A stretch of DNA of 64,000 nt from Methylobacterium sp. J-068 (lineage in GTDB: Bacteria; Pseudomonadota; Alphaproteobacteria; Rhizobiales; Beijerinckiaceae): positions 1 to 64,000 of the forward strand of contig NZ_JAKSXY010000100.1 of NCBI RefSeq assembly GCF_022829445.1, written 5' to 3'. Made by a program: the position numbers and the translations under genes. A model generated the notes under the pieces. That model ran no database searches, was not told the origin of the DNA, and saw only the letters and a list, made by a program, of their open reading frames with translations. The stretch's first letter is position 1. Every line of letters begins with the position of its first letter. Of the stretch, positions 43,006 to 51,223 are shown in pieces.

Positions 43006-43359
43006 GGGGAACCCCGTCCTCAGTCACGCGGTCGCGGGATCTCACCCGTCGAACGCCACTCCCCAACCCCTTAGCGTCGTTAAACTTACCCGGTTGTTAC
43101 CGCAAGGCGAGGCCGTGGGCCGAAGGGCGGCGGTGTGGATTGCGGTCACGGGCGAGGACGTGCCCCGATGCCGCCGCAAAGACCGGCTCGGCCGATCGGA
43201 CGCCGCGTGGGGCGAGACGAGAGGATTGAATTCACTCGCGTTTCACGCGCTGGCATACCAGCCTCGGAGCCGTCACAGTCTCGCCAGGCGCGGTGAAGGA
43301 TTGTTGCTATGGTTCCACCGCTCGTCCGCGCCATAACGCCGCAGATAGAGCGGGCGGTC
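43006..43359. other. 354-bp gap between the transpeptidase promoter and the end of accA
   Basis: No gene is supported. On the minus strand TTGCGG (about 43,105) with TAACGA 17 bp downstream could be the transpeptidase promoter. AT-richer sequence near 43,225-43,250 has no clear signal. Confidence 0.3.
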
Positions 43360-44337
43360 CTACAGCTTGCGGCCGATATCGAGGAACTTCGCCGCGCGCC
43401 GGTCGCGGATCTCGTCGGGGCTCAGGCCGTCGAACTCGCCGAGGGCCGCCTGGATCGCGGCGCCCGCCGCCTCGATGGCCGCCTCGCGCCCGCGATGCGC
43501 GCCGCCCGTGGCCTCGGGCACGATGCCGTCGATGATGCCGAGGCGCAGCAGGTCCTGCGCGGTGATCTTCATGGCTGTGGCGGCATCCGCCGCGCGCCCC
43601 TGGTCGCGCCACAGGATCGAGGCCGCGCCCTCCGGCGAGATCACGCCGTAGATCGCGTGTTCCAGCATCAGCACCCGGTTCGCGGTGGCGATCGCGATGG
43701 CGCCGCCCGAGCCGCCCTCGCCGATGACGAGCGCGACGTTGGGCGTGCCCAGCGCCAGGCAGGCCTCAGTCGAGCGGGCGATGGCCTCGGCCTGGCCCCG
43801 CTCCTCCGCCTCGATGCCCGGAAAGGCGCCGGCCGTGTCGACGAAGGCCAGCACCGGCAGGCCGAAGCGGTCGGCGAGTTCCATCAGGCGGACGGCCTTG
43901 CGGTAGCCCTCGGGCTTGGCCATCCCGAAATTGTGCCGCAGGCGGGTCTCGGTGGTGGAGCCCTTCTCCTGGCCGAGCACGCAGACCGGGCGGCCCCGGA
44001 AGCGCCCGAACCCGCCCACGATGGCCTCGTCCTCGCCGAAGGAGCGGTCGCCCGCCATCGGAGTGAACTCGGTGATGAGGCCGGCGCAGTAATCGATGAA
44101 GTGCGGACGCTGCGGGTGGCGGGCCACCTGCGTCTTCTGCCACGGCGTCAGGCCCGCGTAGATGTCGGAGAGGGCGGCGGCGGCCTTGGCCTCCAGGCGC
44201 CCGACCTCCTCGCTGATCGAGACCGCGCCGTCGCGCGCGCCCATGGCGCGCAGCTCCTCGACCTTGCCCTCGAGTTCGGCGACGGGCTTCTCGAAATCCA
44301 GGTAGGTGCGCATCACCGTCATCGAGGGGGGATCCAT
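43360..44337 (-). CDS. accA: Acetyl-CoA carboxylase carboxyltransferase subunit alpha
   Basis: This 325-residue cytosolic subunit, with AccD, moves CO2 from biotin to acetyl-CoA at the start of fatty acid synthesis. Motifs are YLDFEKPVAELE at the N-terminus, RPHFIDYC, FVDTAGAFPGIEAEERGQAE (about 163-182) and the oxyanion GEGGSGGAIAIA. Its length matches alphaproteobacterial AccA. In-frame ATGs at 44322 and 44313 are possible starts. Confidence 0.97.
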   Translation of the reverse strand: MDPPSMTVMRTYLDFEKPVAELEGKVEELRAMGARDGAVSISEEVGRLEAKAAAALSDIYAGLTPWQKTQVARHPQRPHFIDYCAGLITEFTPMAGDRSFGEDEAIVGGFGRFRGRPVCVLGQEKGSTTETRLRHNFGMAKPEGYRKAVRLMELADRFGLPVLAFVDTAGAFPGIEAEERGQAEAIARSTEACLALGTPNVALVIGEGGSGGAIAIATANRVLMLEHAIYGVISPEGAASILWRDQGRAADAATAMKITAQDLLRLGIIDGIVPEATGGAHRGREAAIEAAGAAIQAALGEFDGLSPDEIRDRRAAKFLDIGRKL

Positions 44338-44510
44338 TTCGTGCTCGGGCGCGGCACCGGGAGGCCCGGGGGCCGCGCGACCGTTCTCATGCAGATCGTG
44401 TCGGGCCTATGGCGCGCGCCGACGACGGCGGCGCGGGCCGGGTGTTGGGGATGGAGGCGCGGGTGTCAACCGCGATCCGGCGCCCGGCCCCGGCCCGTCC
44501 GCGTCGCGCC

Positions 44511-45440
44511 TCACCCGACGAATCCGAGGAGCCCGATCAGGACGATCGGCATGCCGACCCCGGCGAGCACGGTCTGCACGGCGGTGATCCCGGCCATCAG
44601 GGGCGCGTCTCCGCCGAGCTGGCGGGCCATGATGTAGGAGGACGAGGCGGTCGGCAGCGCCTGGAACAGCAGGGCCGTGGCGGCGGCCGGTCCGTGCAGG
44701 CCGAAGGCGAGGCAGGCCGCCAGGGTCGCGAGCGGCATCGCCACGAACTTCGCCGCCGAGGCGACGAGCACGGGCCGCATCCAGCGCCGCGCCGCGCCGA
44801 ATTCCAGGGCGGCGCCCACGCAGAGAAGGCCCAGCGGCAGGGAGGCCTGGCCGAGCGCCCGCAGGACCGGTTCGATCCCGGGCGGGAGGCCGATGCCCGC
44901 GACCTTCAGGCCGATGCCGACGAGGCAGGCGAGGACGAGGGGATTGAGGGCGAGGAGCCGCAGGATTCCGGTGGGCGAGAGCCGGCCGAGGGTGCCGAAC
45001 CGGGCGAAGACCAGCACGCACAGGACGTTCACCGTGGGCACGATGGCGGCGTTGGCCACGGCCGCCATCGCGATGCCCTGGGCGCCGTACAACCCGGCCG
45101 CCACCGAGACGCCGACGTAATTGTTGAAGCGGATGCCGCCCTGGAAGATCGAGGTGAAGGCGGCGCCCTCGAAGCCGAGGAACCGGCGGCTCGCGAGGAG
45201 CCCGGCCGCGACGGCGAGGGTGGAGGCCACCAGCACGCCGGCGAGCGCCCCGATGGGAACGCCCTCCAGGGGTGCGCCGACGAGGCCGTGGACGAACAGG
45301 GCGGGGAGCAGGACGTAGAAGCCCAGCCGTTCCGCCTGCGGCCAGAAGGCCTCGCCGAGGAAGCGCCATCGGCGCAGGGCCGCGCCGAGTCCGATGAGAA
45401 GGACGATGGGCAGCAGCGCGAGGAGGATCGTGCCGGTCAT
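44511..45440 (-). CDS. AEC (auxin efflux carrier) family transporter
   Basis: This 309-residue inner-membrane protein has about ten helices in two halves. It includes FTSIFQGGIRFNNYVGVSVAAGLYG (split, helices 3-4) with the conserved Asn and Gly residues, and a C-terminal LLFQALPTASSSYIMARQLGG typical of the family. Bacterial members move malonate, malate or similar anions; the substrate is not shown. It is a single gene with a 173-nt gap to accA. Confidence 0.9.
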   Translation of the reverse strand: MTGTILLALLPIVLLIGLGAALRRWRFLGEAFWPQAERLGFYVLLPALFVHGLVGAPLEGVPIGALAGVLVASTLAVAAGLLASRRFLGFEGAAFTSIFQGGIRFNNYVGVSVAAGLYGAQGIAMAAVANAAIVPTVNVLCVLVFARFGTLGRLSPTGILRLLALNPLVLACLVGIGLKVAGIGLPPGIEPVLRALGQASLPLGLLCVGAALEFGAARRWMRPVLVASAAKFVAMPLATLAACLAFGLHGPAAATALLFQALPTASSSYIMARQLGGDAPLMAGITAVQTVLAGVGMPIVLIGLLGFVG

Positions 45441-45725
45441 GAATCCGGGTTCCGATCCGGGCCGAGGGAAGGGGCCGGCTTAGCGGCGCCGCGCCGGTTT
45501 CACCACCCGAGCGCGCGGTCCGGCCTCGGCCAAGGGTGACAAAGACCGGGTGGGCGTCTCGCGGATGGGCTGCAGGCCCTGGCCTGCGCGGCCATCTTGC
45601 GTGCTGGTGTCGGCACGACCGACCGTGCGGCGGGACGGACCCGCCGCATGCCCATACGGCCGACCCGTGCACGTGACCCTTGCCCCCGACCCCGCACCTG
45701 ACGTCCCGATCGGAGCCCGACGACC

Positions 45726-46511
45726 ATGAGCTTGAAGAACAAGACCGCCGCCGTGACCGGTTCGACCAGCGGCATCGGCCTCGCCGTGGCCCGGGCCTAC
45801 GCGGCCCAGGGTGCCAACATCGTCCTCAACGGCTTCGGCAAGCCCGAGGACATCGAGGCGGCGCGCAGCGGCATCGAGTCCGAGTTCGGAATCCGGGCGG
45901 TCCACTCGGCCGCCGACATGACGAAGCCCGACCAGATCGAGGGCTTCGTCGGGCTGGCCGAGGAGACCTTCGGCTCCCTCGACATTCTGGTGAACAACGC
46001 CGGCATGCAGTTCGTGTCGCCGATCGAGGATTTCCCGCCGGAGAAGTGGGAGCTGATCCTCGCCCTCAACCTGTCCTCGGCCTTCTACACCATGCGGGCG
46101 GCGATCCCCGGCATGAAGCGGCGCGGCTGGGGCCGGATCATCAACACGGCCTCGGCGCATTCCATGGTCGCCTCGCCGTTCAAGTCGGCCTACGTGGCGG
46201 CCAAGCACGGACTCGTCGGCCTCTCCAAGGCCGCCGCCCTCGAACTCGCGACCCACGGCATCACCGTGAACTGCATCTCGCCGGGCTACGTCTGGACCCC
46301 GCTGGTGGAGAGCCAGATTCCCGACACCATGAAGGCGCGGGGCATGACCGAGGATCAGGTGATCAACGAGGTGCTGCTCAAGGCCCAGCCCACGAAGGAA
46401 TTCGTCACCATCGATCAGGTCGCGGCGCTTGCGGTGTTCCTGGCCTCCGACGCGGCGAGTCAGATCACCGGCGCCAACATGGCGATGGATGGCGGCTGGA
46501 CCGCGCAGTGA
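45726..46511 (+). CDS. D-3-hydroxybutyrate dehydrogenase (SDR)
   Basis: This 261-residue NAD-dependent enzyme has the cofactor loop TGSTSGIG (11-18), NNAG (90-93) and the catalytic triad S143, Y156 and K160 in YVAAK. FVSPIEDFP and MAMDGGWTAQ at the C-terminus are typical of bacterial 3-hydroxybutyrate dehydrogenases, which link PHB breakdown to acetoacetate. GGAG precedes the ATG. Confidence 0.93.
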   Translation: MSLKNKTAAVTGSTSGIGLAVARAYAAQGANIVLNGFGKPEDIEAARSGIESEFGIRAVHSAADMTKPDQIEGFVGLAEETFGSLDILVNNAGMQFVSPIEDFPPEKWELILALNLSSAFYTMRAAIPGMKRRGWGRIINTASAHSMVASPFKSAYVAAKHGLVGLSKAAALELATHGITVNCISPGYVWTPLVESQIPDTMKARGMTEDQVINEVLLKAQPTKEFVTIDQVAALAVFLASDAASQITGANMAMDGGWTAQ

Positions 46512-46577
46512 TCCTGGAGCCCGAGGCCCCGTCCCGCCGCTCTTCCGAGTGACGGCGGCACGGGGCCAGACGGCGCC

Positions 46578-46922
46578 TCAGCGGCGGCCGTGCAGCAGCA
46601 GGGCGAGGCCGTAGCCCACGGCGCCCGCGATCACGAGGGCGATCAGCGGGTTCTCCTCGACGCGGCCGCTGACCGCGCGGCCGCCGTCGCGCAGGTAGTG
46701 GCCGCCGCGATCATAGGCGTCGCCGGCATAATCCGAGACGTTGTCGGCCACGTCGCGCAGCGTGTCCTTGGCCTGTCCGTAGATGTCCTGGGCGCGGCCC
46801 TCCGCCTCGCGGTAGCGGCCCTCCGCCGAACTCCGCGACGACCCCGCGAGGTCTCCTGAGGCGCTCTGCACCTTGCCGCCGAACTCCTTGGCGGCTCCGA
46901 CGATGCGATCCGTATCGACCAT
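46578..46922 (-). CDS. CsbD/DUF883-like stress protein with C-terminal membrane helix
   Basis: This 114-residue protein has a CsbD-like N-terminal helix (IVGAAKEFGGKVQSASGDLAG, in part) and a charged amphipathic middle (GRAQDIYGQAKDTLRDVADN). It ends in a DUF883/ElaB-like hydrophobic helix (IALVIAGAVGYGLALLLHGRR, in part). The ATG at 46922 follows GGAGAGAGACC. ElaB-type proteins are ribosome- or membrane-associated in stationary phase; this role is by analogy only. Confidence 0.82.
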   Translation of the reverse strand: MVDTDRIVGAAKEFGGKVQSASGDLAGSSRSSAEGRYREAEGRAQDIYGQAKDTLRDVADNVSDYAGDAYDRGGHYLRDGGRAVSGRVEENPLIALVIAGAVGYGLALLLHGRR

Positions 46923-47105
46923 GGTCTCTCTCCTGAACGCGGGTGACGCGGGCGATGTCTTCCAGGGAGGCATCGCCTGAAAGGTCGGTGGCGCCCGCAT
47001 CCGACGATCACAGAACGCTCGACCGCCCGAAGCGCACCAATGCGAGGCCGAAAATCTCGTCCGGACGCGACAATCCTGGCGCGCCGGCAAAGGACGGCGC
47101 CGCGC

Positions 47106-47738
47106 TCAGGCCCGGGCGCGGGCCCGCACGGCGAGGCGGCGCGCCACCTCCGCGAAGGCGTCCGCCATCGCGGCCTCCGGTCCCTGCCGGCGCGGCCGCG
47201 CGGGTTTGCCCGGGCGCCGGGTGCGCGGCGGCAGGGGGATGTGCAGGAACAGCACCGGGCAGCCTTCGCGCAGGGCCCGGAAATAGGTCGCGTTGCACAG
47301 GTAGCGGCCGGCATCGTGCGACGGGGTCGCCCGGAGGCCGGCCCGGCGCAGGACCGCGAGGCTCTGCGCCCCGGCCCGGGTCCAGCGGGCGGCCGGGCCG
47401 TCGCGCTCCAGGGCGAGGCGCGCCGCGATCCGCCCCGAGGCGTCGGGAAACAGCCGGCTCGTGCGGTTGCGGCCCCGCATCTCGACCCGCACGCAGCGGG
47501 CGCTCCTGGCGACGCCGAGCATCAGGATGGCGGCCGGACCTTCGGCGAGCGCCGGCTCCAGCAGCTCGGGGATCGCCGCGTAGGTCGTGCGCAGGATCAG
47601 GACCCGCACCGGCATCCCGCCGAGCCTGGCTGCCGCGTGGACGCCGATCCGGCGCGCCAGGGCGGCGCTGGGATTGCGGGGGACGCCCGGGAACGGACCG
47701 AACCCCGTGACCAGCAATCCGCCCCGTGTGCCCGTCAC
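47106..47738 (-). CDS. Pyroglutamyl-peptidase I-like (peptidase C15) protein
   Basis: This 210-residue cytosolic protein has GFGPFPGVPRNPS near residue 12, E86 in VRVE, C148 in SHDAGRYLCNATYF and H166 in FLHIPLP, the expected Glu-Cys-His set of family C15. These enzymes remove N-terminal pyroglutamate. The C-terminal 40 residues are Arg/Ala-rich. The ATG overlaps the meaB stop by 4 nt, an unusual partner. Confidence 0.85.
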   Translation of the reverse strand: MTGTRGGLLVTGFGPFPGVPRNPSAALARRIGVHAAARLGGMPVRVLILRTTYAAIPELLEPALAEGPAAILMLGVARSARCVRVEMRGRNRTSRLFPDASGRIAARLALERDGPAARWTRAGAQSLAVLRRAGLRATPSHDAGRYLCNATYFRALREGCPVLFLHIPLPPRTRRPGKPARPRRQGPEAAMADAFAEVARRLAVRARARA

Positions 47739-48739
47739 AGGCCGATCAGGGTGGCGATGGCCTCCGCGCCGGCGGCGGGCGAGGATTCCCCCCGCGAGAC
47801 CGCGCCCTCGGCCTCCGCGGTCTGGCGGCGCACCTCGGCCGAGCCGACGAGGCGCTGGTGCAGGCGCTCATGCACGAGGGCCCACATCCACTTCACGTCC
47901 TGGGCCCGGCGCTTGCGCGCGATCTCGCCCGTGGCGGTGAGCTTGTCGCGGTGGTCGACCACCCGCTCCCACAGGCCGTCGAGGCCCTTGTTGTTCAGGC
48001 CCGAGATCGTGACCACGGGCGGTGTCCAGGTCGAGCTCGGCGCCGAGAGGATGTGCAGGGCCGCGCGGTACTCGGAGGCGGCGGCGCTGGCCCGGCGCTC
48101 GCCCTCGCCGTCATCGGCCTTGTTCACCGCGATCATGTCGGCGAGTTCCAGGATGCCCTTCTTGATGCCCTGCAGCTCGTCGCCGGCCCCCGGCAGCATT
48201 AGCACGAGGAAGAAGTCCGTGAGGTCGGCCACCGCCGTCTCGGACTGGCCGACGCCCACCGTCTCCACCAGGATGACGTCGAACCCCGCCGCCTCGCAGA
48301 GCAGCATGGTCTCGCGGGTCTTGGCCGCCACGCCGCCGAGCGTGCCCGAGGAGGGGGAGGGGCGGATGAAGGCGTTCGGATCGAGGGCGAGGCGCGCCAT
48401 CCGGGTCTTGTCGCCGAGGATCGAGCCGCCGGTGCGCGTCGAGGACGGATCGACGGCGAGCACCGCCACCCGGTGCCCGGCCGCCGTGAGGTTGGCGCCC
48501 AGCGCGTCGATGGTGGTTGACTTGCCGACGCCCGGGACACCCGTGATGCCGACGCGGATCGCCGTGCCCGTATGGGGCAGGACCGCGTCGATGAGGCCGC
48601 GCGCCGCCGCCCGGTGATCGGCCCGCTTCGATTCGGCGAGCGTGATCGCGCGCGCCAAGGCGGCGCGGTCGCCGGCGAGCAGGCGCTCCCGCAGGGCATC
48701 GATGTCGAGGGCGGGGGGAGGGGCGGAGGACAGGGCCAT
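47735..48739 (-). CDS. meaB: MeaB GTPase, methylmalonyl-CoA mutase chaperone
   Basis: This 334-residue G3E GTPase loads and protects the B12-dependent methylmalonyl-CoA mutase, needed for glyoxylate regeneration in the ethylmalonyl-CoA pathway of methylotrophs. Walker A is GVPGVGKST (about 67-75), then DPSSTRTGGSILGDKTRM, the switch VETVGVGQSE and NKADDGEGERRA. The ATG at 48739 gives the usual length; the frame runs to 48886 without family sequence. It is followed in overlap by the C15 peptidase gene. Confidence 0.95.
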   Translation of the reverse strand: MALSSAPPPALDIDALRERLLAGDRAALARAITLAESKRADHRAAARGLIDAVLPHTGTAIRVGITGVPGVGKSTTIDALGANLTAAGHRVAVLAVDPSSTRTGGSILGDKTRMARLALDPNAFIRPSPSSGTLGGVAAKTRETMLLCEAAGFDVILVETVGVGQSETAVADLTDFFLVLMLPGAGDELQGIKKGILELADMIAVNKADDGEGERRASAAASEYRAALHILSAPSSTWTPPVVTISGLNNKGLDGLWERVVDHRDKLTATGEIARKRRAQDVKWMWALVHERLHQRLVGSAEVRRQTAEAEGAVSRGESSPAAGAEAIATLIGL

Positions 48740-48980
48740 GGCTGTCTTCTTTGCCGGTCCCGCCGGCTTTCGTCGAGGGGGAGTACGGGGTCCGCGCCAC
48801 GTTTGCGCTCCGGGTTTGTGATCCGATCCCTGTGCGCGCGCCGCCACAGGGCGCCCTCTGCCCGCAATCCACATCGCCACGGCCACGCCTCCGCCGCGCG
48901 ATGGTCACGATCTTGATCGACAGGGTAGCCACCACGATTGCCCGTTCCGGGCCGCCAGCGTCAGGGTCGCCTTGCACGAC

Positions 48981-50054
48981 ATGAACCGCCTCAAGCCTTC
49001 GGCCCGAGCCATGCTTCCCCAGCCCGTGTCCCCCAGCCGCCGCGCGCTCCTGCGCTTCGCCGCCCTGTCGGGCGTCGCCGCCCTCGCGCCGGGGCTCGCG
49101 GGTTGCGTGGCCGACGGTCTCGTCACCGGCGCGGTGGGCGGCGCGGCGCCCGAGCGGCAATCCGCCCTCGACGTCAGTCCCGTCCTGCTGGTGGCCACCA
49201 CGCGCAAGCCCGTCGGCACGCCGCCCAAGAGCCCGTATTTCAGCTCCGAGCGCGGACGCGGCCTGAGCTTCGCCGAGGTCCGGCTCTCGGCGCCCGACCG
49301 CTCGCTGATCGGCACGGTCTCGTCCGTGGTGACGGGTGACTGGTCCGTGACGGCGGTGCCGCAGGTCGAGACCGGTCCGGGCGCCGCCGGGGCCTTCGCC
49401 CAGGCGGCCTTCGGGCGCGACGTGCTGATCTACGTCCACGGCTACCGCGAGAGCTTCCAGTCGGCGGCGGTCAGCGCGGCCCGGCTCTCGGACGGCATCC
49501 GCTTCCGGGGCGCCTCGGCCCTGTTCACCTGGCCCTCGGCCGCCGCGACCTTCGATTACGGCTACGACCGCGAGAGCGCCCTGTGGTCGCGCGACGGGTT
49601 CGAGGACCTGCTCAAGGCCCTGGCGAACTCGCCCTCGGGCGGGCGCATCAACATCGTGGCCCACTCCATGGGCACCCTGCTGACGCTAGAGACCCTGCGC
49701 ATGCTCCGGGCCGAGGCCGGCGAGGCCGCGATGGCGCGCATCGGCGCGGTGGTGCTGGCCGCCCCCGACATCGACATCGACCTGTTCACGAGCGCCATCG
49801 AGCGCATGGGGCCGGACGTCAGCAAGGTCACGGTGATCTCGTCGACCAAGGACCGCGCCCTCGAACTCTCGGGCGCCATCGCGGGCGGCGTCGTCCGGGC
49901 CGGGGCCGCCGACCGCGAGCGCCTGGAGGCGCTCGGCGTGCGCGTGGCCGACGCCTCGGATTACGGCGGGGGCTTGATCAACCACGACCTGTTCCTGTCG
50001 AATCCCGACGTGCAGGGCGTGGTCAAGCGCGCGATCGCGCGCGGCAGCGCCTGA
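48981..50054 (+). CDS. DUF900-type alpha/beta hydrolase, Tat-exported lipoprotein
   Basis: Its 357 residues begin with a twin-arginine stretch (SRRALLRFAALSG) and end the signal at lipobox GLAGC. The hydrolase part has YVHGYRESFQSAAV and the nucleophile elbow VAHSMGTLLTLE (Ser near residue 230), with a late NHDLFLSN that supplies the His. DUF900 proteins are esterase-like with unknown substrates. A TTG at 48972, placed 5 nt after AGGG, is an alternative start. It is a single gene. Confidence 0.85.
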   Translation: MNRLKPSARAMLPQPVSPSRRALLRFAALSGVAALAPGLAGCVADGLVTGAVGGAAPERQSALDVSPVLLVATTRKPVGTPPKSPYFSSERGRGLSFAEVRLSAPDRSLIGTVSSVVTGDWSVTAVPQVETGPGAAGAFAQAAFGRDVLIYVHGYRESFQSAAVSAARLSDGIRFRGASALFTWPSAAATFDYGYDRESALWSRDGFEDLLKALANSPSGGRINIVAHSMGTLLTLETLRMLRAEAGEAAMARIGAVVLAAPDIDIDLFTSAIERMGPDVSKVTVISSTKDRALELSGAIAGGVVRAGAADRERLEALGVRVADASDYGGGLINHDLFLSNPDVQGVVKRAIARGSA

Positions 50055-50197
50055 CGCCCGGCCCTTCGCCGCACCCTCGGGCGGCTCCAGCCTCGGCCGT
50101 CACTCTGGCCTTCACCCTCCGCCTTCACTCTTGGCCTCCAGCCCGTTCGCCCCTACACGGACAGCGGCCCTGCGCCACGAAGAGATAAGGATTCGCG

Positions 50198-50575
50198 ATG
50201 TTCACACTCGAGATCGATGGCGTGGCCATCGCGGTCATCAACGGCTCCGAGGAGGTCGCCAACGATCTCTTCACCTGCGATGGCTTCAAGGACGACATCC
50301 AAACCATGAAGAGCGACGGCAAGGTGCTGTGGAACGGCACCTCCCCGCTCAAGATCCGCGCCGCCACCGAGGAGGAGGTCGAGATCTTCGAGGACGCCCT
50401 GGCCGAGGATGATTCCGAGGAGGACGAGCCCTTCGAGCCGGACGCCCACCACGCCCAGGCTTCCAACGACGACAAGGCCTCCAACGACGACGAGTCGGAC
50501 GAGGACGATGAGGAGGACGATGCCGACATCGTGTTCCTGGTCGACATCGACGAGGATGGCGGCCTCGACTCCTGA
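50198..50575 (+). CDS. Acidic hypothetical protein
   Basis: This 125-residue protein has a globular first half (FTLEIDGVAIAVINGSEEVA) and an Asp/Glu/Ser tail (EDDSEEDEPFEP, then SDEDDEEDDAD). It ends in a short hydrophobic strand. No family recognised; highly acidic tails often bind cations or basic proteins. A strong terminator closes the gene. Confidence 0.75.
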   Translation: MFTLEIDGVAIAVINGSEEVANDLFTCDGFKDDIQTMKSDGKVLWNGTSPLKIRAATEEEVEIFEDALAEDDSEEDEPFEPDAHHAQASNDDKASNDDESDEDDEEDDADIVFLVDIDEDGGLDS

Positions 50576-50630
50576 GTTTTTGGACATTCCGGGGGGCTGG
50601 CCGCCCGTCCCTCGGAGGTCTTTTTCGATG

Positions 50631-50658
50631 ACCCCGCCCCCTTCGGGCGGGGTTTTTC
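50631..50658 (+). terminator. Intrinsic terminator
   Basis: ACCCCGCCC pairs with GGGCGGGGT (9 bp), followed by TTTTTC, 55 nt past the acidic protein stop. Confidence 0.85.
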
Positions 50659-50704
50659 GTTTGGGCGGTCCGTGCCTTGAGTGCCGCGCGGGCTGAGCCG
50701 AGCC

Positions 50705-50740
50705 CAGATCCGCCATCCCGAAGGGATCGACCGATTTGGG
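50705..50740. repeat. REP-like palindromic repeat, family A, copy 3
   Basis: The core GATCCGCCATCCCGAAGGGAT, followed by CGACCGATTTGGG, lies in the gap between the acidic protein and the next hypothetical gene. Confidence 0.6.
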
Positions 50741-50782
50741 TGTGATACCCTCCCGTGGACATGTCGCGCGGGGCGGGGGCTC

Positions 50783-51121
50783 ATGACCGGGAATTTGAGG
50801 AAAGACATCCGCACGGATGCGGGGGTGAGAGCCACCCGAACCATCAGGATCGAAGGAAATCCGATTATCCGGCACGCATCCGCCGTCGTCGGCCGTTACG
50901 AGAAGTCGCGCAGCGGCCTGCAGAAACCGGAGACGATCAAGTCGCTGGAAGTTGAGGCCGGCACCTACGGTAAGATCCTGGATTACAACGACACGGAGAT
51001 CCTGATCAAATTCCAGATCGGATCGACGCGCGATACGGCCTCGCACAACACCGTCTCGTTGTGGATCCTGGCGTCCCAGTTCGGCGCCGCGTGCGAGATC
51101 CTGAAGGAGGACGCCGACTGA
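50783..51121 (+). CDS. Hypothetical 112-residue protein
   Basis: No family recognised. The protein is mixed alpha/beta and basic at the N-terminus (NLRKDIRTDAGVRATRTIRI), with ILDYNDTEILIKFQIG and VSLWILASQFGAACEILKED after it. The last segment is more hydrophobic, but there is no clear membrane helix. The start at 50783 follows GCGGGGGC. GC is slightly below that of its neighbours. Confidence 0.6.
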   Translation: MTGNLRKDIRTDAGVRATRTIRIEGNPIIRHASAVVGRYEKSRSGLQKPETIKSLEVEAGTYGKILDYNDTEILIKFQIGSTRDTASHNTVSLWILASQFGAACEILKEDAD

Positions 51122-51223
51122 TCGCCGGACGCGATCGCGTCCCGGCTCCCTGCGGGGAGGAGGGCCGCCGCGGCCTCCGCGCAAGCGTGGTGCGCACCCG
51201 GCCTGCCGGGGCGCGGGGAGCCG

